DNA from: Hyphomicrobiales bacterium
GTDB lineage: Bacteria > Pseudomonadota > Alphaproteobacteria > Rhizobiales > JACESI01
Reading direction: 5' to 3'
Length of the DNA stretch: 64,000 bases
Assembly (NCBI GenBank): GCA_039973685.1
Contig: JBDWKL010000009.1
Coordinates: 33,531 to 97,530 of the forward strand
Shown here: positions 8,621 through 17,752 of the stretch, piece by piece
How the letters are laid out: each line of letters begins with the position of its first letter
How positions within the stretch are numbered: the first letter of the stretch is position 1
Made by a program: the position numbers and the translations under genes
The notes under the pieces: generated by a model
Databases searched by the model: none
Seen by the model: the letters and a program-made list of their open reading frames with translations, nothing else
What the model was told of the DNA's origin: nothing

Positions 8621-9277
8621 ATGCCGCAAAACCACCACCTCTCTTTGACACTCACATTAAAAAACCTCGCCTGTGTGCGTGGCGACAAGCTTTTGTTTGA
8701 AGGGTTTTCGCTCGAAGCGACGGGGGGTGAGATCGTGGAAATAAAGGGCCCGAACGGGATTGGAAAATCAAGCCTTCTGCGCATTATCGCAGGGTTAGCG
8801 CCTGCTTATGAGGGCGAAGTGGTTTTGACCTCAGATGAGGAGACTGATTTAGCAATCGAAGATCACGCTCATTTTCTCTCGCACCAAAATGCCTTGAAAG
8901 AAGGATTGAGTGTCTCGGAGAATTTGACCTTTTGGCACCAGTTTTCCATAGATCAAGGCCTATCGCCAAACCAAGCGCTTGAACAAGTCGCCCTTCCTCA
9001 TTTGGCAGATCTTCCTGTCGGCGTTTTATCCGCTGGACAAAAACGGCGCGTTGCCTTCGCCCGTCTATTGGTTGATCGCCGCGCAATTTGGCTGCTTGAT
9101 GAACCGACAGCTGCCCTTGATGCAAGTGCGGATAAATTGGTGGGGGACTTGATTTCAAATCATGCAAAATCCGGCGGCATCGTGCTTGCCGCGACCCACC
9201 TTCCCTTGCAAATTGATACCCCTAAAGTGAGCGTTAAAACCGTTCAGTTGGGCGAATATCAAGGAGGGCAAAGCTAA
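8621..9277 (+). CDS. ccmA: Haem exporter ATP-binding protein CcmA
   Basis: This 218-residue ATPase belongs to the haem-handling ABC complex of cytochrome c maturation system I. Walker A GPNGIGKSS is at residues 43-51, followed by a CcmA-type signature VLSAGQKRRVAFARLL and Walker B WLLDEPTAALD. Its stop overlaps the ccmB start by one base. It is divergent from the ligase gene, with 78 bases between them that must hold both promoters. Confidence 0.9.
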   Translation: MPQNHHLSLTLTLKNLACVRGDKLLFEGFSLEATGGEIVEIKGPNGIGKSSLLRIIAGLAPAYEGEVVLTSDEETDLAIEDHAHFLSHQNALKEGLSVSENLTFWHQFSIDQGLSPNQALEQVALPHLADLPVGVLSAGQKRRVAFARLLVDRRAIWLLDEPTAALDASADKLVGDLISNHAKSGGIVLAATHLPLQIDTPKVSVKTVQLGEYQGGQS

Positions 9278-9954
9278 TGGCGCTTTGGACTCTCTATCGC
9301 TTTGAAACGCGCCTTGCCATGACATCCGGCGGCGGCATGCTAACCGGCGTCATCTTCTTTCTATCGCTTGTCACCATGATCCCATTTGCCATTGGGCCGG
9401 ACCTACCACTGCTTGCGAAAATTGGGCCTGCGATTTTGTGGATCGGCGCGTTGCTTTCAACATTGCTCGGGCTTGATCGTCTATTCAAAATTGATCAAGA
9501 AGACGGAACGCTTGATGCTTTGCGCCTGAGCCATCAGTCACTGGAAATGATTGTGTTTGTAAAGTGCATCGCCCATTGGACTGTCAGCGTCTTACCCCTC
9601 GTTGTTGCTGCCCCATTGTTTGGGCTTTTGCTTAACATGGAAGTTGCGGGCATGGCCTCGATTGCTGGCACATTACTGGTTGGAACACCTGCGCTTACCT
9701 TCTTAGGAGCGATTGGTGCAGGCTTAACCGTTGGGCTTCGTCGTGGTGGGCTGCTTCTGCCAATCTTGATCTTGCCACTTACGATACCCGTCGTGATCTT
9801 CGGCGTTGCGGCAAGTGTTGCAGGTAGTCAAATTGGGATTGATGCAGCGGTTAATTTCAAAACGCCGTTTTTGTTCTTATGTGCAATGACGTTATTCAGC
9901 GCCGTATTATCCCCCATTGCGAGCGCATGGGCGATCCGTTTGAATGACAGCTAG
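9277..9954 (+). CDS. ccmB: Haem exporter membrane protein CcmB
   Basis: This 225-residue integral membrane protein has about six hydrophobic segments. It begins ALWTLYRFETRLAMTSGG and contains FFLSLVTMIPFAIGP and DGTLDALRLSHQSLEM, both characteristic of CcmB. It pairs with CcmA. In many alphaproteobacteria ccmC, ccmD and ccmG follow directly. Here the next gene is ccmH on the other strand only 9 bases away, so those three genes must lie elsewhere in the genome. Confidence 0.9.
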   Translation: MALWTLYRFETRLAMTSGGGMLTGVIFFLSLVTMIPFAIGPDLPLLAKIGPAILWIGALLSTLLGLDRLFKIDQEDGTLDALRLSHQSLEMIVFVKCIAHWTVSVLPLVVAAPLFGLLLNMEVAGMASIAGTLLVGTPALTFLGAIGAGLTVGLRRGGLLLPILILPLTIPVVIFGVAASVAGSQIGIDAAVNFKTPFLFLCAMTLFSAVLSPIASAWAIRLNDS

Positions 9955-9963
9955 CGCAGAAGC

Positions 9964-10425
9964 CTAATCGAGCTTCTTTAAAATCTCTTCGAGTGCTGTT
10001 TCTTCTTCGTCTGATAATTCAGCAGATGCTGCAATATCCTCTTGTGAGCGCTTTCTCAAAAAGAACAACACCAATAGGCCGAAGATTAGAGCCCCAAAAG
10101 GTGATCCCCACAACAACAATGTGTGCCCCCCGAAGCGAGGTTTCAACAAGACGTATTCACCGTAGCGATCAACAATAAAATCGACCACTGCCTCATCATC
10201 ATCACCTGCCGTCAATCGCTCACGCACAAGCACGCGTAGGTCTTTTGCAAGCTGCGCATCTGAATCGTCGATTGATTGGTTTTGACAAACAAGGCAGCGC
10301 AGTTTCGTCGAGATTTCTCGTGCGCGTAGTTCTAGCGCTGGGTCGGCCAGCACTTCGTCTGGGTTTACCGCTCTTACAGGACCAACCAGCATAAAGGTCA
10401 TAAGTAGAAGAACGAGGAACCGCAT
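9964..10425 (-). CDS. ccmH: Cytochrome c maturation protein CcmH (CycL)
   Basis: This is a 153-residue membrane-anchored thiol protein of the haem-ligation module. A signal or anchor (MRFLVLLLMTFMLVGPVRA) precedes the redox motif LRCLVCQNQS with Cys 44 and Cys 47, which keeps apocytochrome CxxCH cysteines reduced. A C-terminal helix (GALIFGLLVLFFL) anchors it. The chosen ATG has AGGG upstream; a TTG two codons earlier is the alternative start. It follows ccmF by 8 bases and is the last gene of the operon. Confidence 0.9.
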   Translation of the reverse strand: MRFLVLLLMTFMLVGPVRAVNPDEVLADPALELRAREISTKLRCLVCQNQSIDDSDAQLAKDLRVLVRERLTAGDDDEAVVDFIVDRYGEYVLLKPRFGGHTLLLWGSPFGALIFGLLVLFFLRKRSQEDIAASAELSDEEETALEEILKKLD

Positions 10426-10433
10426 AACCAACC

Positions 10434-12419
10434 CTACTCCGCTGCCTGCAAGGAGGCCACTTTAGCATCCCCGCGTTTTGGAACACCAATGCGCAACCTT
10501 CGATCTGCAAGAGATAAAGCGCCACCGATGAACATCAAGATCGTACCATACCATATTAACGTAACATAAGGCTTCCAATAAGCCCGAACCACCGTTGTAC
10601 CATCCTCACTCACATCACCAAGCGACATATAAAGCTGCGAGAAGCCGTAAGTTGCAATGCTCGATTCAGTTGTTGGGAATTGGCGGGCTGGATAGACGCG
10701 TTTTGCTGGTTCAAGCTGATCAATCAGCTTGCCATTATAACGCACATCAAAAACCGCGACGTCTTGAACGTAGTTTGCATGACGCTCTGGCCGGATGGCT
10801 TTGAAAGTCATTGTATAACCAGCCGTCTCAATCGTCTGGCCAATTTTCACCTCTTCAAAAACTTCAGTGCCATAGGCCGTCACCGCGACAGCGCCAAGCA
10901 TGGTGACACCCATGCCCGCATGACCGAGCGCTGCCCCATAACTTGCACGCGGCAAATGACGGAGGCGGCGTAATGTCTCGCTGAAATCCACCTGAAACGC
11001 TTTCGCCCGCCATAAAACTTCTGAGATTGATCCAACAATCATCCAGACGCCAACGGCAATACCAAGAGGTGCTAAAACAGGGCCGTCATTGGTCATCACA
11101 TAAACGATGAAGGCCGCAAGGATCGCAAGGCCGAGTGCTGCAAGCAGCCGCTGCATAACGCCTAGCAGATCACCGCGCTTCCATGTCATGAACGGGCCAA
11201 ATGGCATGGCGAGTAAAAGCGGAATGGTAAGTGGTATCATCGTTAGATTGAAGAAAGGAGGACCGACGGAAATCTTAGCACCCGTTACCGCTTCATAGCC
11301 AAGGGGATAGAGCGTGCCGATTAGGACCGTCAAAGTCGCAGCAGACAAGAATAGGTTGTTCAACACCAACGCCCCTTCACGACTAACTGGTGCAAACAGT
11401 CCGCCTTGGGTGAGCGAAGAAGAACGCCATGCAAACAGAGCTAGCGAGCCACCGATAAAGATAATCAAGATACCCAAAATCACGATACCGCGCGTTGGGT
11501 CTGTGGCGAACGAATGAACCGACGTCAAAACACCTGAGCGCACAAGGAACGTGCCGAGCAGGCTGAGTGAGAAAGTGAGGATTGCAAGCAGAACCGTCCA
11601 CACACGCAGTGCGTTTCTCTTCTCCACAACGATGGCTGAATGCAACAGCGCCGTGCCCGCAAGCCACGGCATGAAGCTGGCATTCTCAACCGGATCCCAG
11701 AACCACCAGCCGCCCCAACCAAGTTCATAATAAGCCCAGTAAGAGCCCATAGAAATACCGATGGTAAGGAACATCCAAGCAAGCAACGCCCAAGGCCGCA
11801 CCCATCGCGCCCATGCACTATCAAGCTTGCCTTCCAGCAAAGCGGCAATCGCAAATGAGAAGGTGATCGAGAAGCCGACATAACCTAGATACAAGAGCGG
11901 CGGATGGATTGCGAGCCCGATGTCTTGCAACAGTGGGTTCAAGTCTTGGCCCTCAACAGGCGCAGGGCTCAAGCGTTCAAACGGGTTTGATGTGAAGATC
12001 AAGAACATCAAGAAAGCAACGCCAATCCAGCCTTGAACACCAAGCACATTGGCTTTCAGTTTTATCGGGAGATGACGACCGAATGCTGCGACCAAAGCCC
12101 CAAAAAACGATAGGATTACAATCCACATCAACATGGAGCCTTCGTGATTGCCCCATGTGCCTGAAATCTTAAAAATCAGAGGCTTATCTGTATGCGAATT
12201 TTCATAAACATTCTTGATGGAAAAATCAGATACCAAATAGCCATGCATCAAAATGGCAAAGGAAAGCCCAACCAGCAAAAACTGCATCAAGGACAGTGGC
12301 CCAGCCGTTTCCATCAACCGCTGGTCACCAATACGCGCGCCCCATATTGGCACCACTGATTGCAGCAGCGTCAAAACAAGGGCGAGGATCAGCGCATAAT
12401 GTCCAAGTTCAACAATCAC
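10434..12419 (-). CDS. ccmF: Haem lyase CcmF (CycK)
   Basis: This 661-residue polytopic protein joins haem to apocytochrome c. The WWD signature WGGWWFWDPVENASFMPW lies at about residues 235-252 and many membrane helices flank it. The early segment ISGTWGNHEGSMLMW and the IHPPLLYLGY motif with a candidate haem-ligand His are also typical. Length is normal for the family. It lies between ccmE and ccmH in the cycHJKL order. Confidence 0.95.
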   Translation of the reverse strand: MIVELGHYALILALVLTLLQSVVPIWGARIGDQRLMETAGPLSLMQFLLVGLSFAILMHGYLVSDFSIKNVYENSHTDKPLIFKISGTWGNHEGSMLMWIVILSFFGALVAAFGRHLPIKLKANVLGVQGWIGVAFLMFLIFTSNPFERLSPAPVEGQDLNPLLQDIGLAIHPPLLYLGYVGFSITFSFAIAALLEGKLDSAWARWVRPWALLAWMFLTIGISMGSYWAYYELGWGGWWFWDPVENASFMPWLAGTALLHSAIVVEKRNALRVWTVLLAILTFSLSLLGTFLVRSGVLTSVHSFATDPTRGIVILGILIIFIGGSLALFAWRSSSLTQGGLFAPVSREGALVLNNLFLSAATLTVLIGTLYPLGYEAVTGAKISVGPPFFNLTMIPLTIPLLLAMPFGPFMTWKRGDLLGVMQRLLAALGLAILAAFIVYVMTNDGPVLAPLGIAVGVWMIVGSISEVLWRAKAFQVDFSETLRRLRHLPRASYGAALGHAGMGVTMLGAVAVTAYGTEVFEEVKIGQTIETAGYTMTFKAIRPERHANYVQDVAVFDVRYNGKLIDQLEPAKRVYPARQFPTTESSIATYGFSQLYMSLGDVSEDGTTVVRAYWKPYVTLIWYGTILMFIGGALSLADRRLRIGVPKRGDAKVASLQAAE

Positions 12420-12447
12420 AGTATCTGGTCCTCATGTCGTCCAAAGC

Positions 12448-12900
12448 TTAGTTCGTTTTCGCCGATGGGTCTTTCCAAACGCCTTGTTCTTTCAAAGCTT
12501 CGGCGACTTCCTTCGGCACATAGTTCTCGTCATGTTTGGCAAGCACAGTTTTTGCCACAAAGATATTCTCACCATTGGCTTCACCATCCAGCACCACGCC
12601 TTGCCCCTCGCGGAAGAGGTCTGGCAAAATGCCTTCATAGCGTACTTTAATGATGTTTTCAGTATCCGTCACGGTGAAGCGGTGATTGGTGCCATCTTTG
12701 ACCCAACTGCCATCTTCCACCAAGCCACCAATACGAATTTTCTGCCCCTCAACCAAGCCTTCGCGGGCAATGTCTGATGGCGATTTAAACAGAGTGATTT
12801 GATCATTGAGCGCCGTAAGCACAAGCCCAACCGCCACACTGAGGACAACGCCTGCAATGCCAATCAAAATCAGTCGGTTCTTCTTTTTTGCCTTACGCAT
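12448..12900 (-). CDS. ccmE: Haem chaperone CcmE (CycJ)
   Basis: This 150-residue periplasmic haem chaperone is anchored by an N-terminal helix after a basic start (MRKAKKKNRL). The haem-attaching motif AKHDENYVP gives His 123 and Tyr 127, the HxxxY form of CcmE. The OB-fold body contains IRIGGLVEDGS and FTVTDTENIIKVRYEGILPDLFREGQ, close to the family consensus. It is the second gene of the ccmIEFH run. Confidence 0.95.
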   Translation of the reverse strand: MRKAKKKNRLILIGIAGVVLSVAVGLVLTALNDQITLFKSPSDIAREGLVEGQKIRIGGLVEDGSWVKDGTNHRFTVTDTENIIKVRYEGILPDLFREGQGVVLDGEANGENIFVAKTVLAKHDENYVPKEVAEALKEQGVWKDPSAKTN

Positions 12901-12928
12901 AAGCGATCAAACCTATCTTTCTATTTAG

Positions 12929-14074
12929 CTAAAGCCCTTGAGCCTTTGCCGATTCGTTTAAACTATCTGTCGCGCTTTCATTGCCTGAGAAATGGGCCAA
13001 AGCACGACTTAGCGCATCTTTTGCCTGATCTTTACGACCCAGCACCATATAAGCCTGAACGAGACGGTTCCATCCTATCAAATCATCAGGTTCGTCATTC
13101 AAGCGATTGGCCAGTCGTGAGACCATGCCCTCAATCAATTCATTACGCTCAACAGAAGACAATTGCTTTGCGGCGTCAACCTGCTCATCTGTCGGGTTTT
13201 GCTCTTGCGCTTTAAGGGAAGCCAAAGCGTTTTTTGCTGTAGCAAGCCATGGTGGATTATCACTTCCAAACCGCTCGATCAAATCCGTCCAAGCCGCGAT
13301 GCCTTCTGCCGTCTTATTTTGTTGCGTCAAACCAACGGCTAGAAAGAAAAATGCGGTCGCATCATTGGGCGCGTTTTGGCTCGCCTGCTCAAGCACCTCA
13401 AAAGTCTCACCGCTAACATTCCCTTCGTTCTTGGCTATCAGAACTTGCCCAAGACCTAACTGTGCCTGCCCCTTAGAAGCCTTGTCATCACCAGCGAGCG
13501 CTAGCCATTTGCGAAAAGCATTTTCTGCGTCCTCCAAGCGATTCATGCGGCGATAAATTGGAGCGAGAGCTTGCCAGCCCTTTATGTCATCTCCATTGGT
13601 CTCAAGATGTTTTTCAATCTGCGACACAATCAAGTTGATGTCTTGGTTTTCAGGTGGCTGAGAAAGACGGGCTGAAATGGGTTGGTCTGGTAAATTGGGA
13701 CTGCCCAAATACTGATAAGCACCAACAGCCAACACAGGGATAAGTATAATGCTAATCCAAGGATAAAGCCGACCCGTCTTCGTTGCCGATTCGTCGTCTT
13801 GGGCCACGGATTGTTCAAGCGTCAAAAGACGGCGGCCAAGTTCAGCCCTTGCACCCTTTGCTTCTTCATCATTGAGGAGGCCACGCTCGCGGTCACGTTC
13901 GATCTCATCAAGCTGATCAATCAAAACGTGGCGCGTGCCTTCCTGAGTGTCGTCTGTTCCTGCAAGGTCGCCCTGTCGCGGTTTTTCGCGCACTAAAGGC
14001 CAGATAGCTGACAAGATGCCAGCAAGGGTCAAAATTCCGGCGACAATCCAAAAGAATAAAGAGTGAATTTCCAT
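12929..14074 (-). CDS. ccmI: Apocytochrome c chaperone CcmI (CycH)
   Basis: This 381-residue protein has two N-terminal membrane helices (about residues 8-26 and 101-118) flanking a cytoplasmic segment with EIERDRERGLLNDEEAKGARAELGRRLL, the CcmI hallmark. TPR-like repeats follow from about residue 160 (PIYRRMNRLEDAENAFRKWL) and would bind apocytochrome c. It starts the ccmIEFH operon. The 143 bases upstream presumably carry the promoter. Confidence 0.9.
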   Translation of the reverse strand: MEIHSLFFWIVAGILTLAGILSAIWPLVREKPRQGDLAGTDDTQEGTRHVLIDQLDEIERDRERGLLNDEEAKGARAELGRRLLTLEQSVAQDDESATKTGRLYPWISIILIPVLAVGAYQYLGSPNLPDQPISARLSQPPENQDINLIVSQIEKHLETNGDDIKGWQALAPIYRRMNRLEDAENAFRKWLALAGDDKASKGQAQLGLGQVLIAKNEGNVSGETFEVLEQASQNAPNDATAFFFLAVGLTQQNKTAEGIAAWTDLIERFGSDNPPWLATAKNALASLKAQEQNPTDEQVDAAKQLSSVERNELIEGMVSRLANRLNDEPDDLIGWNRLVQAYMVLGRKDQAKDALSRALAHFSGNESATDSLNESAKAQGL

Positions 14075-14217
14075 GATCTATTCGTTTAATTTTACTCGCC
14101 AAGGGGTGCGGAAAATCAGCGCCCAACAAGGCCTAACCGCTCAGCCCTAGGTATAGACTACTTGCTCCAAAGGGCAACTAACTTAGGCCTAAACTAGATG
14201 TTACTAAGGGCTCTTTT

Positions 14218-15186
14218 TTAGGAATGCGACGGAGCGTCATCTTGCAGATAAATTTCGATGATTTCATCAAAGTTCGCATCGCCCTGAAATCCCATTGCGA
14301 TGGCAGTTGTTGCAGCAAATGCTTTTGGCCATCCCATAACGATGTTTTTAATCGCATCATCGGCTTCTTCTTGAATGAGGTTTGTAGCGATAGAACCTGC
14401 TGCCCGCTCAAGAGCCGCAATCATTTCTTCCACCGAGGCGCTAACCCCAGGTAGGCTCAGAGCGCGAGATTTTGGCAATCCATCGGTTTGAACGCTGCCT
14501 GCATGAGCAAGGTTAAAAATCGCACGCCGAGGGCTTTGGAACCAATGGCGGACAGTGCGCGGCACAGGCAAAATTGCCTTCTCACCATTTAACGGCTCGC
14601 GGATAATACCAGAGTAAAAACCTGATGCGGCCTTATTGGGTTTGCCCGGTCTCACGGTGATTGTCGGCAGCCTTAGTGATATTCCATCAATGAAGCCTTT
14701 GCGGGAATAGTCCGCCACCATCAACTCACCCATCGCCTTTTGCGTACCATAACTTGAAAGTGGCGTCAGGCGTTGGTCATCTGGAATGAGGTCTGGCAAC
14801 GGTGTGCCGAATACTGCGAGGGAAGACGAAAACACGAAACGTGGGCAATAGCTGCCATCTACAGATTGTTTGCGAATTGCTTCCAGCAAATTGCGCGTCC
14901 CGTCGAGATTGATCGCATTTCCTTTTTCGAAATTCTCCTCCGCCTCGCCTGAGACGATGGCTGCTAAATGATAGATCACATCTGGCTTTGCGTCGATCAA
15001 CTGGCTCGCAGCCTCAGCGTTTGAAATATCAGCAACCTCTATGCGAACATCACCATCAAAGCCTTCTGGATGAGCAGGCGCAAAAATATCAGCGAGAGTA
15101 AAAGTAGAAACACCACCCCGTGCCACCAGTTGGCCAACCAATTTACGGCCCAACATGCCGCTCGCCCCTGTAATCAAAACATGCAT
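14218..15186 (-). CDS. denD: D-erythronate dehydrogenase-like NAD-dependent epimerase/dehydratase
   Basis: This is a 322-residue extended short-chain dehydrogenase. The Rossmann motif TGASGMLGRKL starts at residue 7 and the catalytic YGTQK sits near 150 (SSYGTQKAMGE). The stretch RLPTITVRPGKPNKAASGF, followed by SGIIREPL, is strongly reminiscent of DenD, which oxidises D-erythronate to 2-oxo-tetronate. The usual DenD partners (an OtnK-type kinase and an aldolase) are not in the window. Instead the upstream neighbour, 3 bases away, is a PEP-mutase-family protein. The precise substrate is therefore uncertain. Confidence 0.75.
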   Translation of the reverse strand: MHVLITGASGMLGRKLVGQLVARGGVSTFTLADIFAPAHPEGFDGDVRIEVADISNAEAASQLIDAKPDVIYHLAAIVSGEAEENFEKGNAINLDGTRNLLEAIRKQSVDGSYCPRFVFSSSLAVFGTPLPDLIPDDQRLTPLSSYGTQKAMGELMVADYSRKGFIDGISLRLPTITVRPGKPNKAASGFYSGIIREPLNGEKAILPVPRTVRHWFQSPRRAIFNLAHAGSVQTDGLPKSRALSLPGVSASVEEMIAALERAAGSIATNLIQEEADDAIKNIVMGWPKAFAATTAIAMGFQGDANFDEIIEIYLQDDAPSHS

Positions 15187-15189
15187 GGT

Positions 15190-16026
15190 TTAAATCATCC
15201 CTGCTTTGCGGGCTTTAAACACTTTGCCAATCGTTCTGATCTTCGTCAGCGAAGACAAGTCGCCCTCTTCCAACATGGCTTGCGTTGCCAAATAAGCGCC
15301 ATCCATCGCCGCATTATAAAGCATGGAACCAAGGCTGATACGCACAGCACCTGCCGCTTCTAATTCTGAAACAGAATGATTGGCGAAAGCACCAGCGGCA
15401 AGCGCATTGATCGGTGCAGTGGTTGCGGCGCGCACTTTTTCAAGGGCTGCTAGGTCTGGCAATTGTGGGGCATAAATACAATCAGCACCGACTGCTTCAT
15501 AGGCTTTGAGGCGGTGGATTGCTTCATCAACATCATAGGCATTGATCATGACGCCATCGGCTCGTGCGCAAAGTTGGAATGGAAAACCTGCCGCGCGGGC
15601 GGCTTCAACACCTGCCTTGATGCGAGCGACAGAGAGATCGAAATCGATCACAGGATTGCCGTTCACCATATTGACGTCTTCGATCGAACAACCAGCAAGA
15701 CCTGCATCAATCGCGGCTTTCACCGTGAGCGCTACATCTTCAGGGCTTTCGCCATAACCAAACTCAAAATCACCGCTAACCGGTAGGTCCGTCGCCTTTG
15801 CAATTTCGCCCGCATGAGCAACGGCAAGGTCGCGGCTAACCGCATTTTTACCGTCGAATGTGCCGATGGTTCCCGCATGGCCCGCACTGGTTGTCGCCAG
15901 CGCTTTAGCCCCTTGGCCTGCAAACATTTGTGCTGACCCAATATCCCAAGGGTTAGGCAGGATGAACGCTTTTCCCCCTTGGTGAAGCGCTTTGAAGGTT
16001 TCTGCTTTTTCTGCCTGTGTCGCCAT
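15190..16026 (-). CDS. Isocitrate lyase/PEP mutase family protein
   Basis: This 278-residue TIM-barrel enzyme is of the PEP_mutase type. The metal site is probably in SGDFEFGYGESPEDVALTV, where canonical members have DADTGYG, and GCSIEDVN follows. The KKCGH loop that defines true isocitrate and methylisocitrate lyases is not visible, so it should not be called an isocitrate lyase. Related proteins are C-C or C-P lyases or oxaloacetate-type hydrolases acting on 2-oxo or 2-hydroxy acids. It is the middle gene of a tight three-gene run with the dehydrogenase (3-base gap) and the acyl-CoA synthetase (11-base gap). Confidence 0.75.
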   Translation of the reverse strand: MATQAEKAETFKALHQGGKAFILPNPWDIGSAQMFAGQGAKALATTSAGHAGTIGTFDGKNAVSRDLAVAHAGEIAKATDLPVSGDFEFGYGESPEDVALTVKAAIDAGLAGCSIEDVNMVNGNPVIDFDLSVARIKAGVEAARAAGFPFQLCARADGVMINAYDVDEAIHRLKAYEAVGADCIYAPQLPDLAALEKVRAATTAPINALAAGAFANHSVSELEAAGAVRISLGSMLYNAAMDGAYLATQAMLEEGDLSSLTKIRTIGKVFKARKAGMI

Positions 16027-16037
16027 GATTTGAACCT

Positions 16038-17672
16038 TTATGTTGTGAGTTTTTTACGCAATTCAAATTTTTGTATTTTGCCCGTCGCCGTTTTTGGCAA
16101 CTCTTCGAAGTAAACCGATTTAGGGCATTTAAACCCAGCCAAATGTTCCCGCGTGAAAGCGATAATTTCGTCTTCTGTCGCCTCTTCTCCCGGTTTTAGC
16201 TCAAGGAAAGCAGCTGGTGTTTCGCCCCATTTTTCATCGGGCTTTGCGACCACTGCAGCCAACAATACGGCTGGGTGTTTTGTGAGAATACTCTCAACTT
16301 CAACGGATGAAATATTCTCGCCGCCTGAAATGATAATGTCTTTCAGACGATCTTTGATTTGGATGTAATTATTCGGATGGATCACTGCCAAATCGCCAGA
16401 GTGGAAAACGCCGCCCTTAAAGGCTACATCGGTTGCCTCAGTATTTTTGAAATAGCCTTTCATCACGCAGTTTCCGCGCAATACAATCTCGCCAATGGTT
16501 TCACCATCACGAGGCACAGGCTTACCCGTTTCAACGTCCCAAATATCAACGGGCGTCATATTATTAAAAGCAACGCCCTGTCTTGATTGAAGCGCTGCTT
16601 GTTCTTCGATGGGAAGATCACCCCATGCTTCTTGCCAGCAACATTCGGTCACGTGGCCATAAGTTTCCGTCAGCCCATAAACATGGGTCACGTTGAGACC
16701 AAGCTTACTTGACGCTTCCAAAATGGCAGGCGGTGGCGGGGCGCCAGCGGTATAGACATTGACCTCATGATCAAAATCTCGGCGCTCATCATCTTTTGCG
16801 TTGACCAACAAAGAGAGCACAATCGGCGCACCGCCAAAGTGGGTGACTTCATGGTCTGCGATGAGGTCGAACATGTCTTTTGCAACGACATTACGGCAGC
16901 ACACAATGGTCGCCGCCATCGCCGTCATCGCCCACGCATGGCACCAGCCATTACAATGGAACATCGGCACGATATACATATAGGTCGGGTGAAGTGGAAC
17001 AGGCCAGCTCATGATCGTGCCTGTCGCCATTAAATGAGCACCACGGTGATGATAGACCACTCCCTTAGGGCGGCCAGTAGAGCCAGACGTAAAGTTAAGC
17101 GCCATGGCTTCCCATTCATCTTCTGGCATAATGATGTCAGCAGCAGGGTCGCCTGTTTCGAGCAATTCCTCATAGGTCATGTCACCGAGGCATTCACCAC
17201 CCTGTGGCAAAGGCATGGCTTGCTCATCAACAATATCTACCACAACAATATCATCACGCCCTGAGAGCTTGATCGCTTCTTTTACCGTGTCTGAAAACTG
17301 CGTATCTGCAAGAACAACTTTGGCCTCACCGAATTCGAAAATATACCCGACCGTATCAGCATCAAGACGCACGTTGATGGTGTTTAAAACCGCGCCCGCC
17401 ATGTTGACGGCATAATGCGCTTCAAAAATTTCTGGCGTGTTGAGCGCGAGCACAGAAACCACATCGCCCTTTTCAACTCCAAGCTTTCTCAATGCGGAAG
17501 ATGCCCGCACGCACCGCTCATATGTCTCGGCCCATGTATAGCGACGATTGCCATATACGACCGACTGGCGATTAGGGTAGATATCCTTTGTACGGATCAA
17601 AAATGAGAGCGGTGTCAGCGGCTCATAGTTGGCGGCGTTCTTATCAAAAACTTCAAAATCAGCACGGCTCAT
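16038..17672 (-). CDS. AMP-forming acyl-CoA synthetase
   Basis: This 544-residue adenylate-forming enzyme activates a carboxylic acid to its CoA thioester. The P-loop LNFTSGSTGRPKGVVYHHRG is near 190-210, the A5 motif YGLTETYGH near 335, and HSGDLAVI and KDRLKDIIISGGENIS are in the C-terminal third. The catalytic Lys lies in PKTATGKIQKFELR close to the end. It resembles the medium/short-chain group that includes several methylmercaptopropionate-CoA ligase (DmdB) candidates, but sequence alone does not fix the acid used. It is first in the run with the PEP-mutase-family and DenD-like genes. Confidence 0.82.
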   Translation of the reverse strand: MSRADFEVFDKNAANYEPLTPLSFLIRTKDIYPNRQSVVYGNRRYTWAETYERCVRASSALRKLGVEKGDVVSVLALNTPEIFEAHYAVNMAGAVLNTINVRLDADTVGYIFEFGEAKVVLADTQFSDTVKEAIKLSGRDDIVVVDIVDEQAMPLPQGGECLGDMTYEELLETGDPAADIIMPEDEWEAMALNFTSGSTGRPKGVVYHHRGAHLMATGTIMSWPVPLHPTYMYIVPMFHCNGWCHAWAMTAMAATIVCCRNVVAKDMFDLIADHEVTHFGGAPIVLSLLVNAKDDERRDFDHEVNVYTAGAPPPPAILEASSKLGLNVTHVYGLTETYGHVTECCWQEAWGDLPIEEQAALQSRQGVAFNNMTPVDIWDVETGKPVPRDGETIGEIVLRGNCVMKGYFKNTEATDVAFKGGVFHSGDLAVIHPNNYIQIKDRLKDIIISGGENISSVEVESILTKHPAVLLAAVVAKPDEKWGETPAAFLELKPGEEATEDEIIAFTREHLAGFKCPKSVYFEELPKTATGKIQKFELRKKLTT

Positions 17673-17752
17673 TTAGTGCCCTCTCCCAGTCGGTATTTCG
17701 TAAAATTATAGGTACGGAAATGTATGACGAGGTCAAGCATTCTTGCACATGA

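Noticed and set aside
15190..16026. Isocitrate or methylisocitrate lyase
   Set aside because: The KKCGH catalytic loop is not visible, and the metal motif is DFEFGYG in place of DADTGYG.
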